This document shows, one piece after another, positions 1-5,283 of a stretch of DNA of 5,283 nucleotides (its first letter is position 1; each line of letters opens with the position of its first letter). The stretch lies in the NCBI GenBank assembly GCA_964346545.1, contig CAYFVR010000289.1, positions 1 through 5,283 of the forward strand, in the 5' to 3' direction. A model generated the notes under the pieces. The model worked only from the letters and a program-made list of their open reading frames with translations. It did no database searches and was not told the DNA's origin. The stretch is from CAYFVR01 sp964346545 (GTDB taxonomy: Bacteria; Desulfobacterota; Desulfobacteria; Desulfobacterales; Desulfococcaceae). Both the position numbers and the translations under genes were made by a program.

Positions 1-10
1 GGGATACAAT

Positions 11-2422
11 ATGCCGAAGCTCGTAATTGACGATCAGGAAATCGAAGTCCCCGAGGGGACCAAGGTCATCGACGCCGCCGAACGGCTCGGCATCGTGATC
101 CCCCGGTTCTGCTACCACCCGGCCCTGGGCTCGGTGGGGGCCTGCCGGGTCTGCGCCGTGAAACTGCTGGAAGGTCCGGTCAAGGGCATCCAGATGTCGT
201 GCATGATCGACGCCAAGGACGACATGGTGGTTTCCACCGTCGATCCCGAGGCCGTCGATTTTCGCCGCCACGTCATCGAATGGCTCATGCTCCACCATCC
301 CCACGACTGTCCGGTCTGCGACGAAGGCGGCCACTGTCTGCTCCAGGATCTGACCGTTTCGGGCAACCATTCCATCCGCCGATACAAAGGCCCCAAACGG
401 ACCCACGTCGATCAGGATCTCGGCCCCCTCGTCGCCCACGAGATGAACCGGTGCATCCAGTGCTACCGGTGCTCCCGCTATTACCAGGAATTTGCCGGCT
501 ACAAGGACCTGGGCGTCACCGGCATCGCCAACCGGGTCTATTTCGGCCGGCAGGAATCCGGCACGCTGGAAAGTCCGTTCGCGGGAAACATCATCGACAT
601 CTGCCCCACCGGCGTCTACACCGACAAGCCCTCCCGCTACAAAGGACGGCGCTGGGATTTCCAACGAACGCCGTCCTTTTGTATCCACTGCGGCCTGGGC
701 TGCCACACCACGACGCTGGCCCGGTATCGGGAAGTGGTCCGGATGGAAGCGGCCTACTCCGCCGACATCAACGGCCATTTCATCTGCGACCGGGGCCGGT
801 ACGGCTACGCTTACGCCAACCGCCCGGATCGCCCCCGCGTGGGTCTGGTGGACGGCAAACGGACTTCCCCGGCGGAAGCCGTAAAGGCCGCGACGGATCG
901 ACTGGCCGGAATGAAGCCGGAGTCGGTCGCCGTCATCGGTTCCGCCCGTTCCGGGCTGGATACCCTCGGCGCCCTCACGGCGGCCGTCCGGGACAAGGGA
1001 TGGAAGGGTCCCGCCCTTTTCCCCACGGAAACCGAAGCCGCCACCGTCCAAAACGCGCTGGCCGTCTGGACGCCGGAAACGGCGCTCACCCTCCGCGAGC
1101 TGGAGAAGGTCGATTTCGCCCTAATCATCGGCGCGGACCCGCTTTCCGAAGCGCCCATGTCGGCCATGGCTTTGCGGCAGGCGGTGCGAGCCGGCGCCAC
1201 CGTGGCGGTGATCGATCCGCGTCCGGTGGAGTTGCCTTTCGATTTCCACCATCTGCCGGCGCCACCGGAAATGACCGGCGCGGCCGTGACCGCATTGCTC
1301 CAATCGGCCGTTGATCTTCCGTCCGACGCGGCGCTCCCGGAGGCGGCGAATTTGCCGGAATCCATTCAGGCGTTGATTGCGCCCGTCGCCGACGCCCTGA
1401 AAACCAGCCGGCGCCCCGCCGTTCTCTGCGGGACCGATCTGGCCACTCCCGATCTCCCCACGCTGGCGGGCGAGACGGTTCGCCTCCTCCGCTCCGCCGG
1501 CAAACATGCCGGGCTTTCCCTGCTGCTGCCCGGAGCCAACGCCTTCGGCGCGGGGCTGATCGACGCGGCCCTTTCCTCTTGGGAAGCGGTTTTGGAAGCG
1601 GTGGAAGCGGGGACGGTGAAGGCGCTGGTCGTCGCCGAGGCCGATCTGTTCGAGCGCTTTCCGGATCGGAAACGATTGGAAGCGGCCCTGGAAAAGCTGG
1701 AGCTGCTGGCCGTCCTGGACTACGTGACTTCTCCCGCCGTGGAACGGGCGGACGTGTTCATTCCGTCCCTGAGCCTTTTCGAGACCGGCGGACTGTTCAT
1801 CAATTCCGAAGGCCGCGCCCAATTCACGCCCCCCGCCTACGCGGGCGGCATTCCCATCCGCGAAACCGGCAAGGGGGATCATCCGCCCCGGGAATTCCGC
1901 AAAGACATCCCCGGCGGGGATGTGCCGGCGACCTCGGAAGCTTTCGGACGCATGGCCGGCCTGAACGCGGACGCGGTTATCTCCGCAATCCATCCGGTTT
2001 TGGAAGGAATCGCGGAGCGGTGCGTGGCCGACGTGGACGGGGTCCGACTGGACGCCATCGACCGGAAACCCGCGGACGGCGAACCGGCGGAAATCCCCGG
2101 CGAGGGCGATTTCCTCGTGCTGGTCGCCGACGCCGTTTTTGGCACGGAACCGCTGTCGGCCCGCTCCCTCCCGGTGCAAAAACGAACGGCCAAGCCCATG
2201 CTGAAGCTGCACCCCGACGACGCCGCGACCCTGGGCCTTTCCGACGGCGACCGGGCCACGCTGGACGTCGGCAACGGCGCGATCCGGCTGTCCATCTCGT
2301 TGGATGAACGATCCACCCCGGGCGTGTTGACCCTGCCCCGGCACTACGAACTCCCCTGGCAGCGACTCGGCGGAACCCGGCGGCGGCTCCGCAAGGACCA
2401 GATTCGGAAAGAGGACCGATAA
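11..2422 (+). CDS. nuoG: NADH-quinone oxidoreductase subunit G (NuoG, complex I large iron-sulfur subunit)
   Basis: This is the largest peripheral-arm subunit of complex I. It relays electrons from the NADH/FMN module through iron-sulfur clusters towards the quinone-side subunits. The protein is 803 residues; family members are usually about 780-910. An N-terminal 2Fe-2S ferredoxin domain has ligands C34, C45, C48 and C64. It is followed by the His-Cys3 4Fe-4S site (H96, C100, C103, C109) and the next 4Fe-4S site (C148, C151, C154, C198). A molybdopterin-oxidoreductase-type 4Fe-4S motif at C224, C227, C231 and C259 (C-x2-C-x3-C-x27-C) matches the N7 cluster of some bacterial NuoG. Residues about 277-680 form the molybdopterin-oxidoreductase-like domain, with GADP at 374 and ETGGLFINSEGR at 591. 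A dinucleotide-binding-like C-terminal domain spans about 703-790, and the tail is strongly basic. The ATG at 11 gives the normal family N-terminus. Only 10 bases precede it, so nuoF, expected upstream, is not visible. The stop codon directly touches the nuoH start. Confidence 0.97.
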   Translation: MPKLVIDDQEIEVPEGTKVIDAAERLGIVIPRFCYHPALGSVGACRVCAVKLLEGPVKGIQMSCMIDAKDDMVVSTVDPEAVDFRRHVIEWLMLHHPHDCPVCDEGGHCLLQDLTVSGNHSIRRYKGPKRTHVDQDLGPLVAHEMNRCIQCYRCSRYYQEFAGYKDLGVTGIANRVYFGRQESGTLESPFAGNIIDICPTGVYTDKPSRYKGRRWDFQRTPSFCIHCGLGCHTTTLARYREVVRMEAAYSADINGHFICDRGRYGYAYANRPDRPRVGLVDGKRTSPAEAVKAATDRLAGMKPESVAVIGSARSGLDTLGALTAAVRDKGWKGPALFPTETEAATVQNALAVWTPETALTLRELEKVDFALIIGADPLSEAPMSAMALRQAVRAGATVAVIDPRPVELPFDFHHLPAPPEMTGAAVTALLQSAVDLPSDAALPEAANLPESIQALIAPVADALKTSRRPAVLCGTDLATPDLPTLAGETVRLLRSAGKHAGLSLLLPGANAFGAGLIDAALSSWEAVLEAVEAGTVKALVVAEADLFERFPDRKRLEAALEKLELLAVLDYVTSPAVERADVFIPSLSLFETGGLFINSEGRAQFTPPAYAGGIPIRETGKGDHPPREFRKDIPGGDVPATSEAFGRMAGLNADAVISAIHPVLEGIAERCVADVDGVRLDAIDRKPADGEPAEIPGEGDFLVLVADAVFGTEPLSARSLPVQKRTAKPMLKLHPDDAATLGLSDGDRATLDVGNGAIRLSISLDERSTPGVLTLPRHYELPWQRLGGTRRRLRKDQIRKEDR
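2411..2415 (+). promoter_or_regulatory. Ribosome binding site of nuoH inside the end of nuoG
   Basis: GAGGA lies within the last codons of nuoG, 7 bases before the nuoH ATG at 2423. The nuoG stop TAA (2420-2422) is immediately followed by that ATG. The placement supports this start and suggests translational coupling of the two subunits. Confidence 0.7.
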
Positions 2423-3409
2423 ATGCTGACCTGGATGGCCGGACTTCTCGTTCTCATCGTCAAACTGGCGGCCGTGCTCGGCACCTTGCTTTTCGTGGCC
2501 GCCTATCTGGTCTGGGCGGAACGGCGGATACTGGGCTTCATGCAGGCCCGGCTCGGTCCCAACCGCACCGGTATTTTCGGCCTTTTGCAGCCCATCGCCG
2601 ACGCGGTCAAGATGATGTTGAAAGAGGACATCGTCCCCGAAGCGGCGGATCGATGGATTTTCCTTCTCGCCCCGGCCGTGGTGGCGTTGACCGCGCTGCT
2701 GATGTTCGCCGTGGTGCCTTTCGGCCCGACCATCGTGCTGTGGGGCCATGAAGTGCCCATGGTCATCTCGGACCTGAACGTGGGGCTGCTGTTCGTGTTC
2801 GCGCTGTCGTCCCTGGGCGTGTACGGCATCGCCCTGGGCGGCTGGGCGTCCAACTCCAAATTCGCCCTGCTCGGCGGAATCCGGGGCGCGGCTCAGATGA
2901 TCAGCTACGAATTGTCCCTGGGATTGTCGCTGGTTCCGGTGGTGATGATGGCCCAGTCCTTCAGCCTGGTGGACATCGTGAACGCCCAGGCGAACTATCC
3001 GTTCATCCTGGTGCAGCCGGTCGCCTTCGCCATTTTTTTCCTGAGTGCCATGGCGGAAAGCAAGCGGATTCCCTTCGATCTGCCCGAGGCGGAGAACGAA
3101 TTGGGCGCGGGATTCCACACCGAATACAGCGGGATGCGCTTCGGTCTGTTTTTCATCGGCGAATACGTCCACATGCAGATTCTCGGCGCGCTGATGGCGG
3201 TTTTCTTCCTGGGCGGATGGCGCGGCCCGTTGCTGCCGCCGCCGGTCTGGCTGGGAATCAAAACGATTCTGGTCGCCTTGGTGATGATCTGGATGAGAGG
3301 CACCCTGCCCCGCTTTCGCTACGATCAGCTCATGGCCATCGGCTGGAAAGTACTGATCCCGGCCGCGCTGATCAACATCGTGCTGACGGGGGCGTTTTTG
3401 TTGGTGTAG
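2423..3409 (+). CDS. nuoH: NADH-quinone oxidoreductase subunit H (NuoH, membrane subunit of the quinone site)
   Basis: NuoH is the complex I membrane subunit that docks the peripheral arm and forms much of the quinone-binding chamber, at the cytoplasmic face of the inner membrane. The 328-residue product is hydrophobic throughout, with about eight predicted membrane segments, the usual size for the family. Residues 31-35 (WAERR), the following LGPNRTG at 44-50 and the LLQPIADAVKMMLKED stretch are the conserved first loop. The strongest signature is at about 210-240: PFDLPEAENEL followed by GFHTEYSGMRF, the acidic loop that lines the quinone cavity. The C-terminus has the typical PRFRYDQLM motif followed by a last membrane helix. 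It starts with no spacing after nuoG and has its own GAGGA ribosome binding site. Its TAG stop (3407-3409) lies one base before the run of N, so the gene is complete unless the contig edge contains an error. Confidence 0.97.
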   Translation: MLTWMAGLLVLIVKLAAVLGTLLFVAAYLVWAERRILGFMQARLGPNRTGIFGLLQPIADAVKMMLKEDIVPEAADRWIFLLAPAVVALTALLMFAVVPFGPTIVLWGHEVPMVISDLNVGLLFVFALSSLGVYGIALGGWASNSKFALLGGIRGAAQMISYELSLGLSLVPVVMMAQSFSLVDIVNAQANYPFILVQPVAFAIFFLSAMAESKRIPFDLPEAENELGAGFHTEYSGMRFGLFFIGEYVHMQILGALMAVFFLGGWRGPLLPPPVWLGIKTILVALVMIWMRGTLPRFRYDQLMAIGWKVLIPAALINIVLTGAFLLV

Positions 3410-3410
3410 A

Positions 3411-3510
3411 NNNNNNNNNNNNNNNNNNNNNNNNNNNNNNNNNNNNNNNNNNNNNNNNNNNNNNNNNNNNNNNNNNNNNNNNNNNNNNNNNNNNNNNNNN
3501 NNNNNNNNNN
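3411..3510. other. Assembly gap of 100 N between nuoH and nuoI
   Basis: Exactly 100 undetermined bases separate the end of nuoH from the nuoI ribosome binding site. A round 100 is the usual placeholder for a scaffold gap of unknown length, so the true distance may be anything from a few bases to much more. Only 1 known base before the gap and 23 after it belong to the nuoH-nuoI intergenic region. Nothing can be said about its content. Confidence 0.95.
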
Positions 3511-3522
3511 TCCATATTTTGC

Positions 3523-3528
3523 AAGGAG
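3523..3528 (+). promoter_or_regulatory. Ribosome binding site that fixes the GTG start of nuoI
   Basis: AAGGAG, a near-perfect Shine-Dalgarno sequence, lies 5 bases before GTG at 3534. It argues for that GTG over the in-frame TTG at 3519, which lies upstream of the Shine-Dalgarno itself. Confidence 0.85.
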
Positions 3529-3533
3529 TCACC

Positions 3534-4118
3534 GTGTCCCAAGACCCCAAATCCAATCTTCCCGACCCCAACGCGGGCGTACTGGATACCATCGCCGAAT
3601 CCTCCAAAGCCTTGGTGGACGGCTTTGCCACGACGTTCAAGCAGCTGTTCCGGAAGCCGTTTACGGAAGAATACCCGGAATATAAACGGCCGTTGCCGCC
3701 CCGGTCCCGGGCACGGATCATCCTGACCCGCGATCCCGACGGCGAGGAGCGCTGCGTGGCCTGCTATCTTTGTTCGGCCGCCTGCCCGGTGTCCTGCATT
3801 TCCATGCAGTCGGCGGAACGCTACGACGGCCGCCGGTACGCGCCCTGGTTCCGGATCAATTTTGGTCGCTGCATATACTGCGGCCTGTGCGAGGAAGCCT
3901 GCCCGACTTCCGCCATCCAGCTCACCCCGGAATTCGAGCACGTCAAACGCGACATCCTCGACATGGTCTACGAAAAAGAAGACCTGCTGGTGGATCACTG
4001 CGGGAAAGACCCGGAATACAATTTCTACAAAGTGGCGGGCGTTGCGACCGATGTGGGCGGCAAGGGCGAGCACCGGAAGGAAGAGAAGCCGGTGAATGTG
4101 CGGTCGAATTTGCCGTAA
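3534..4118 (+). CDS. nuoI: NADH-quinone oxidoreductase subunit I (NuoI, two-4Fe-4S ferredoxin-like subunit)
   Basis: NuoI carries the two 4Fe-4S clusters (N6a and N6b) that pass electrons from NuoG to the NuoB/quinone end of complex I. With the GTG start the protein has 194 residues; E. coli NuoI, from memory, has about 180. Two classic C-x2-C-x2-C-x3-C-P motifs are intact. The first is C74, C77, C80 with C84; the second is C113, C116, C119 with C123. As in all such proteins, the fourth Cys of each motif ligates the other cluster. The N-terminal 70 residues include the FKQLFRKP and YPEYKRPLPPR segments typical of the family, which form the amphipathic membrane-contacting part. The C-terminal part (YEKEDLL, then PEYNFYKVAG, and a final NVRSNLP) looks like the E. 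coli-type subunit. The gene follows nuoH after the assembly gap. The expected next gene, nuoJ, is absent; a DUF4160 gene begins 36 bases after the stop. Confidence 0.96.
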   Translation: MSQDPKSNLPDPNAGVLDTIAESSKALVDGFATTFKQLFRKPFTEEYPEYKRPLPPRSRARIILTRDPDGEERCVACYLCSAACPVSCISMQSAERYDGRRYAPWFRINFGRCIYCGLCEEACPTSAIQLTPEFEHVKRDILDMVYEKEDLLVDHCGKDPEYNFYKVAGVATDVGGKGEHRKEEKPVNVRSNLP

Positions 4119-4154
4119 AGGCAACGTAATTTTCTGGAGAATTCGGAAGGCTCC

Positions 4155-4421
4155 ATGCCGATCATCTCTATGTTTTACGGCATAATTATCCGAATGTACC
4201 TGCTGGATAATCGACACCACCATCTTCCGCATATTCATGCCAAATACGCGGAATTCGAGGCCTCCATCGATATTGCGGAAGGTGAAATTTTGGCCGGAAA
4301 GCTTCCCAGAAAACAGCTTCGATTGGTTCAGGCATGGATCGAACTCCACCGCGATGAACTCATGGCCAATTGGGAACTCGCAACCAGCGGCGAAAACCCA
4401 TACAAAATCATCCCGTTGTGA
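4155..4421 (+). CDS. DUF4160 family small protein (toxin-antitoxin-like)
   Basis: This 88-residue protein has the hallmarks of the DUF4160 family: the N-terminal MPIISMFYGIIIRMY strand, the histidine-containing PHIHAKY segment (residues 25-31, here preceded by three further histidines at 21-23), the acidic strand SIDIAEGEI, and the helical LPRKQLRLVQAWIELHRDEL part (50-69) followed by NWE. The biochemical function of the family is unknown. Its genes commonly sit next to DUF2442 genes, as here, and the pair is often suspected to be a toxin-antitoxin-like module. The start is supported by GGAAGG at 4145-4150, 4 bases before the ATG. It is preceded by nuoI with a 36-base gap and no visible terminator, so it could be read from the nuo transcript. 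Its GC content is clearly lower than in the nuo genes (29 of 60 bases at 4261-4320). Confidence 0.88.
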   Translation: MPIISMFYGIIIRMYLLDNRHHHLPHIHAKYAEFEASIDIAEGEILAGKLPRKQLRLVQAWIELHRDELMANWELATSGENPYKIIPL

Positions 4422-4426
4422 GGTGG
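4420..4426 (+). promoter_or_regulatory. Ribosome binding site of the DUF2442 gene overlapping the preceding stop codon
   Basis: GAGGTGG overlaps the TGA stop (4419-4421) of the DUF4160 gene and lies 4 bases before the ATG at 4431. The overlap implies that the two genes are co-translated, supporting a functional pair. Confidence 0.6.
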
Positions 4427-4430
4427 TTGC

Positions 4431-4688
4431 ATGTATTGGGATGTAAAAAGCGTAAAACCGCTTCCCGATCACAAGATTTACGTCGAACTCGAAAACGGCC
4501 AAAAAGGGGTTTTCGACATGACGCCCTATTTGGATCGCGGCGTTTTCCGGGAACTCAAAGACCCGCATTATTTCAACCAAGTGGGCATTCTGTTCGGGGC
4601 GGTCACTTGGCCGAACGAACAGGACATTGCGCCGGAGACGTTGATGAACGAGATGGAAATATGCAAATTTGATATGGAGCCAATTTAA
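4431..4688 (+). CDS. DUF2442 family small protein, probable partner of the DUF4160 protein
   Basis: This 85-residue protein matches the DUF2442 pattern: a strand-rich N-terminus (DVKSVKPLPDHKIYVELENG, residues 4-23), a middle FDMTPYLDRGVF and LKDPHYFNQV (residues 28-51), and the diagnostic TWPNEQDIAPETL (59-71). No enzymatic motif is visible, and the family's molecular role is not established. It starts 9 bases after the DUF4160 stop, with a Shine-Dalgarno overlapping that stop, so the two form a small operon. Full length for the family; no truncation is seen. DUF2442 members are frequently paired with DUF4160 proteins in mobile or accessory regions. I infer that this is one half of a two-gene module, possibly the antitoxin-like half, but the sequence does not prove the polarity. 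Confidence 0.88.
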   Translation: MYWDVKSVKPLPDHKIYVELENGQKGVFDMTPYLDRGVFRELKDPHYFNQVGILFGAVTWPNEQDIAPETLMNEMEICKFDMEPI

Positions 4689-4721
4689 GGGGAAACAAAT
4701 CAACAACGAGAGCCTTTTCAC

Positions 4722-4904
4722 ATGAAAGATGAATATGATTTCACCGATGCCGAACAAGGAAAATTTTATCGGCCGATCGAGGAATTGGACATTCCCATTT
4801 ATCTGGAACCAGAGGTAAAAAAGTTTCTTCTTGAAAAATTCAAGGAGAAACGGCCAGATTTTTCAAGGATATTGAAATTCACAAGGAATTGGTCTGACAA
4901 ATAA
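4722..4904 (+). CDS. Putative CopG/ribbon-helix-helix-like antitoxin, C-terminus possibly frameshifted
   Basis: This 60-residue acidic and basic-rich protein opens with MKDEYDF, followed by GKFYRP (13-18). A short strand LDIPIYLE (22-29) runs into the helix PEVKKFLLEKFKEK (30-43). That strand-helix arrangement resembles the start of a ribbon-helix-helix fold of small antitoxins, many of which begin with a DEYDF-like segment. After residue 46 the sequence (ending RNWSDK) no longer looks like the usual second helix. In another reading frame the same DNA encodes FFKDIEIHKELV before a TGA at 4895-4897, which looks more family-like, so a small indel is possible near the five T at 4859-4863. The start has only a weak purine stretch (GAGAG, 4708-4712). 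It lies 33 bases after the DUF2442 gene, and no toxin gene is adjacent. Local GC is low: 22 of 60 bases at 4801-4860. Confidence 0.6.
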   Translation: MKDEYDFTDAEQGKFYRPIEELDIPIYLEPEVKKFLLEKFKEKRPDFSRILKFTRNWSDK

Positions 4905-4975
4905 ACACGTTTGCGGTTTCCGATCAAAGGCTTTCATGAAGGAAGAATTCTCTAATTCCAGATGGATACATAACC

Positions 4976-5182
4976 ATGGCCATCGCCAAGGTCGCCCACA
5001 AATTTAGCATTCAGGATCAGCCGAAAGACGCTCTCTACTGGCGAACCCGGCCTTACGAAGAACGTTTGGCAGCCTTGGAGCAAATCCGGCAGGAATATCA
5101 TCGCTGGAAGTATGGTGGCGAGGCAGAATTCCAGAGAGTTTACCGGATCGTGAAGAGACATTTCACCAACAATAAAAGTTAA
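4976..5182 (+). CDS. Small conserved-looking protein of unknown function
   Basis: I do not recognise a named domain in this 68-residue protein. An initial HKFSIQDQPKDALYW segment (8-22) is followed by a regular amphipathic helix YEERLAALEQIRQEYHRW (27-44) and a basic FQRVYRIVKR end (52-61). It is charged and soluble, with no membrane segment, signal peptide or cysteine. Short proteins with this layout (FSI-DQ-YW, then ERLAALE-IRQEY, then RVYRIVKR) are, from memory, common orphan genes in accessory regions, sometimes beside nucleotidyltransferase or other toxin-antitoxin genes. That partnership cannot be confirmed here. The ATG at 4976 has only a weak AGATGGA (4960-4966) upstream. The 71 bases before it (4905-4975) hold no gene and no clear promoter. 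Coding is supported by the ordered helix pattern and by the following gene starting 13 bases after the stop. Confidence 0.65.
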   Translation: MAIAKVAHKFSIQDQPKDALYWRTRPYEERLAALEQIRQEYHRWKYGGEAEFQRVYRIVKRHFTNNKS

Positions 5183-5195
5183 GAGTCTACCTACA

Positions 5196-5283
5196 ATGGT
5201 ACTTTCCGAAAAAATAAAATCGGATGTTGAAAAGTTGCCGGAAGCCTTGCAGGAAGAGGTTTTGGATTTCGTGGAATATCTGC
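5196..5283 (+). CDS. DUF2281/VapB-like antitoxin, N-terminal part, cut by the window end
   Basis: The first 29 codons of a gene are present and remain open to the last base. The product begins MVLSEKIKSDVEKLPEALQ and continues with EEVLDFVEYL, which is the typical N-terminus of DUF2281 proteins: a short helix, then the LPE-x-LQ-EVLDFVEYL motif. Family members are small (about 60-80 residues) and are usually encoded directly before a PIN-domain toxin gene, where they act as VapB-like antitoxins. By that rule a PIN toxin is expected just beyond the window, but it is not visible. The ATG lies 13 bases after the preceding stop; AAGAG at 5181-5185 is a weak ribosome binding site. The gene is partial only because the window ends. 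Confidence 0.75.
   Translation, partial: MVLSEKIKSDVEKLPEALQEEVLDFVEYL

Noticed and set aside
199..1314. Open frame of 371 codons on the + strand inside nuoG
   Set aside because: It has an Arg/Pro/Gly/His-rich composition with no domain and overlaps a clear nuoG frame carrying all the cluster ligands.
3519..3533. TTG at 3519 as the nuoI start
   Set aside because: The AAGGAG Shine-Dalgarno lies downstream of this TTG and is well placed for the GTG at 3534; the extra residues do not match the family.
1121..3721. Long open frame of 866 codons on the - strand
   Set aside because: It is antisense to nuoG, nuoH and nuoI, runs through the N block, and has the low-complexity Arg/Gly/His/Gln composition of a GC-rich shadow frame.
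4119..4154. Intrinsic terminator between nuoI and the DUF4160 gene
   Set aside because: Only a trivial TTCT-GG-AGAA inverted repeat without a usable loop and without a T run is present.
4370..4672. 100-codon alternative frame over the DUF2442 gene
   Set aside because: It overlaps the well-supported DUF4160 and DUF2442 genes in another frame and shows no family pattern.
4945..4958. Hairpin GAATT-CTCT-AATTC in the spacer before the 68-residue gene
   Set aside because: The stem is only five AT-rich base pairs with no T run; it is too weak to call a terminator or operator.
4905..4975. Integron attC site or IS end in the largest spacer of the cassette
   Set aside because: No paired R/L boxes, terminal inverted repeats or target-site duplications could be recognised by eye.
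4952..5161. 69-codon frame on the - strand
   Set aside because: It lies opposite the 68-residue gene, which has the more ordered, protein-like sequence and fits the direction of its neighbours.

Overview
The window suggests a GC-rich bacterium with a respiratory proton-pumping NADH:quinone oxidoreductase (complex I). The first 4.1 kb is a run of nuo genes on the + strand in canonical order: nuoG (11-2422), nuoH (2423-3409), a 100-base run of N (3411-3510), then nuoI (3534-4118). NuoG carries the extra N7 iron-sulfur ligand set, and the NuoI C-terminus resembles the E. coli-type subunit, so this is an E. coli/Geobacter-type complex I. From overall resemblance I lean towards Desulfobacterota (deltaproteobacterial relatives), with low confidence. 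No marker gene in the window settles the taxonomy.

The three subunits form the electron route from the NADH module to the quinone. NuoG is the large iron-sulfur protein of the peripheral arm. NuoI carries the two 4Fe-4S clusters that hand electrons towards the quinone. NuoH is the membrane subunit that forms much of the quinone chamber and joins the peripheral arm to the membrane arm. nuoG and nuoH abut as TAAATG. The nuoH/nuoI junction is hidden by an assembly gap.

In most nuo operons of this type nuoJKLMN follows nuoI. Here, from 4119 to the end of the window, there are instead five small + strand genes of toxin-antitoxin-like or accessory character: a DUF4160 protein (4155-4421), a DUF2442 protein (4431-4688, apparently translationally coupled to it), a short CopG/ribbon-helix-helix-like putative antitoxin (4722-4904, possibly frameshifted near its end), a 68-residue conserved-looking protein of unknown function (4976-5182), and the start of a DUF2281/VapB-like antitoxin cut by the window edge (5196-5283). 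GC content falls across this boundary: counted 60-base samples give 43/60 in nuoG, 37/60 in nuoH, 29/60 in the DUF4160 gene and 22/60 in the CopG-like gene. The simplest reading is that a cassette of acquired toxin-antitoxin-like genes lies directly behind nuoI, either interrupting the operon or marking its end. No RNA genes, CRISPR arrays, transposase genes or convincing intrinsic terminators were seen, and no stretch over 300 bases lacks a gene.
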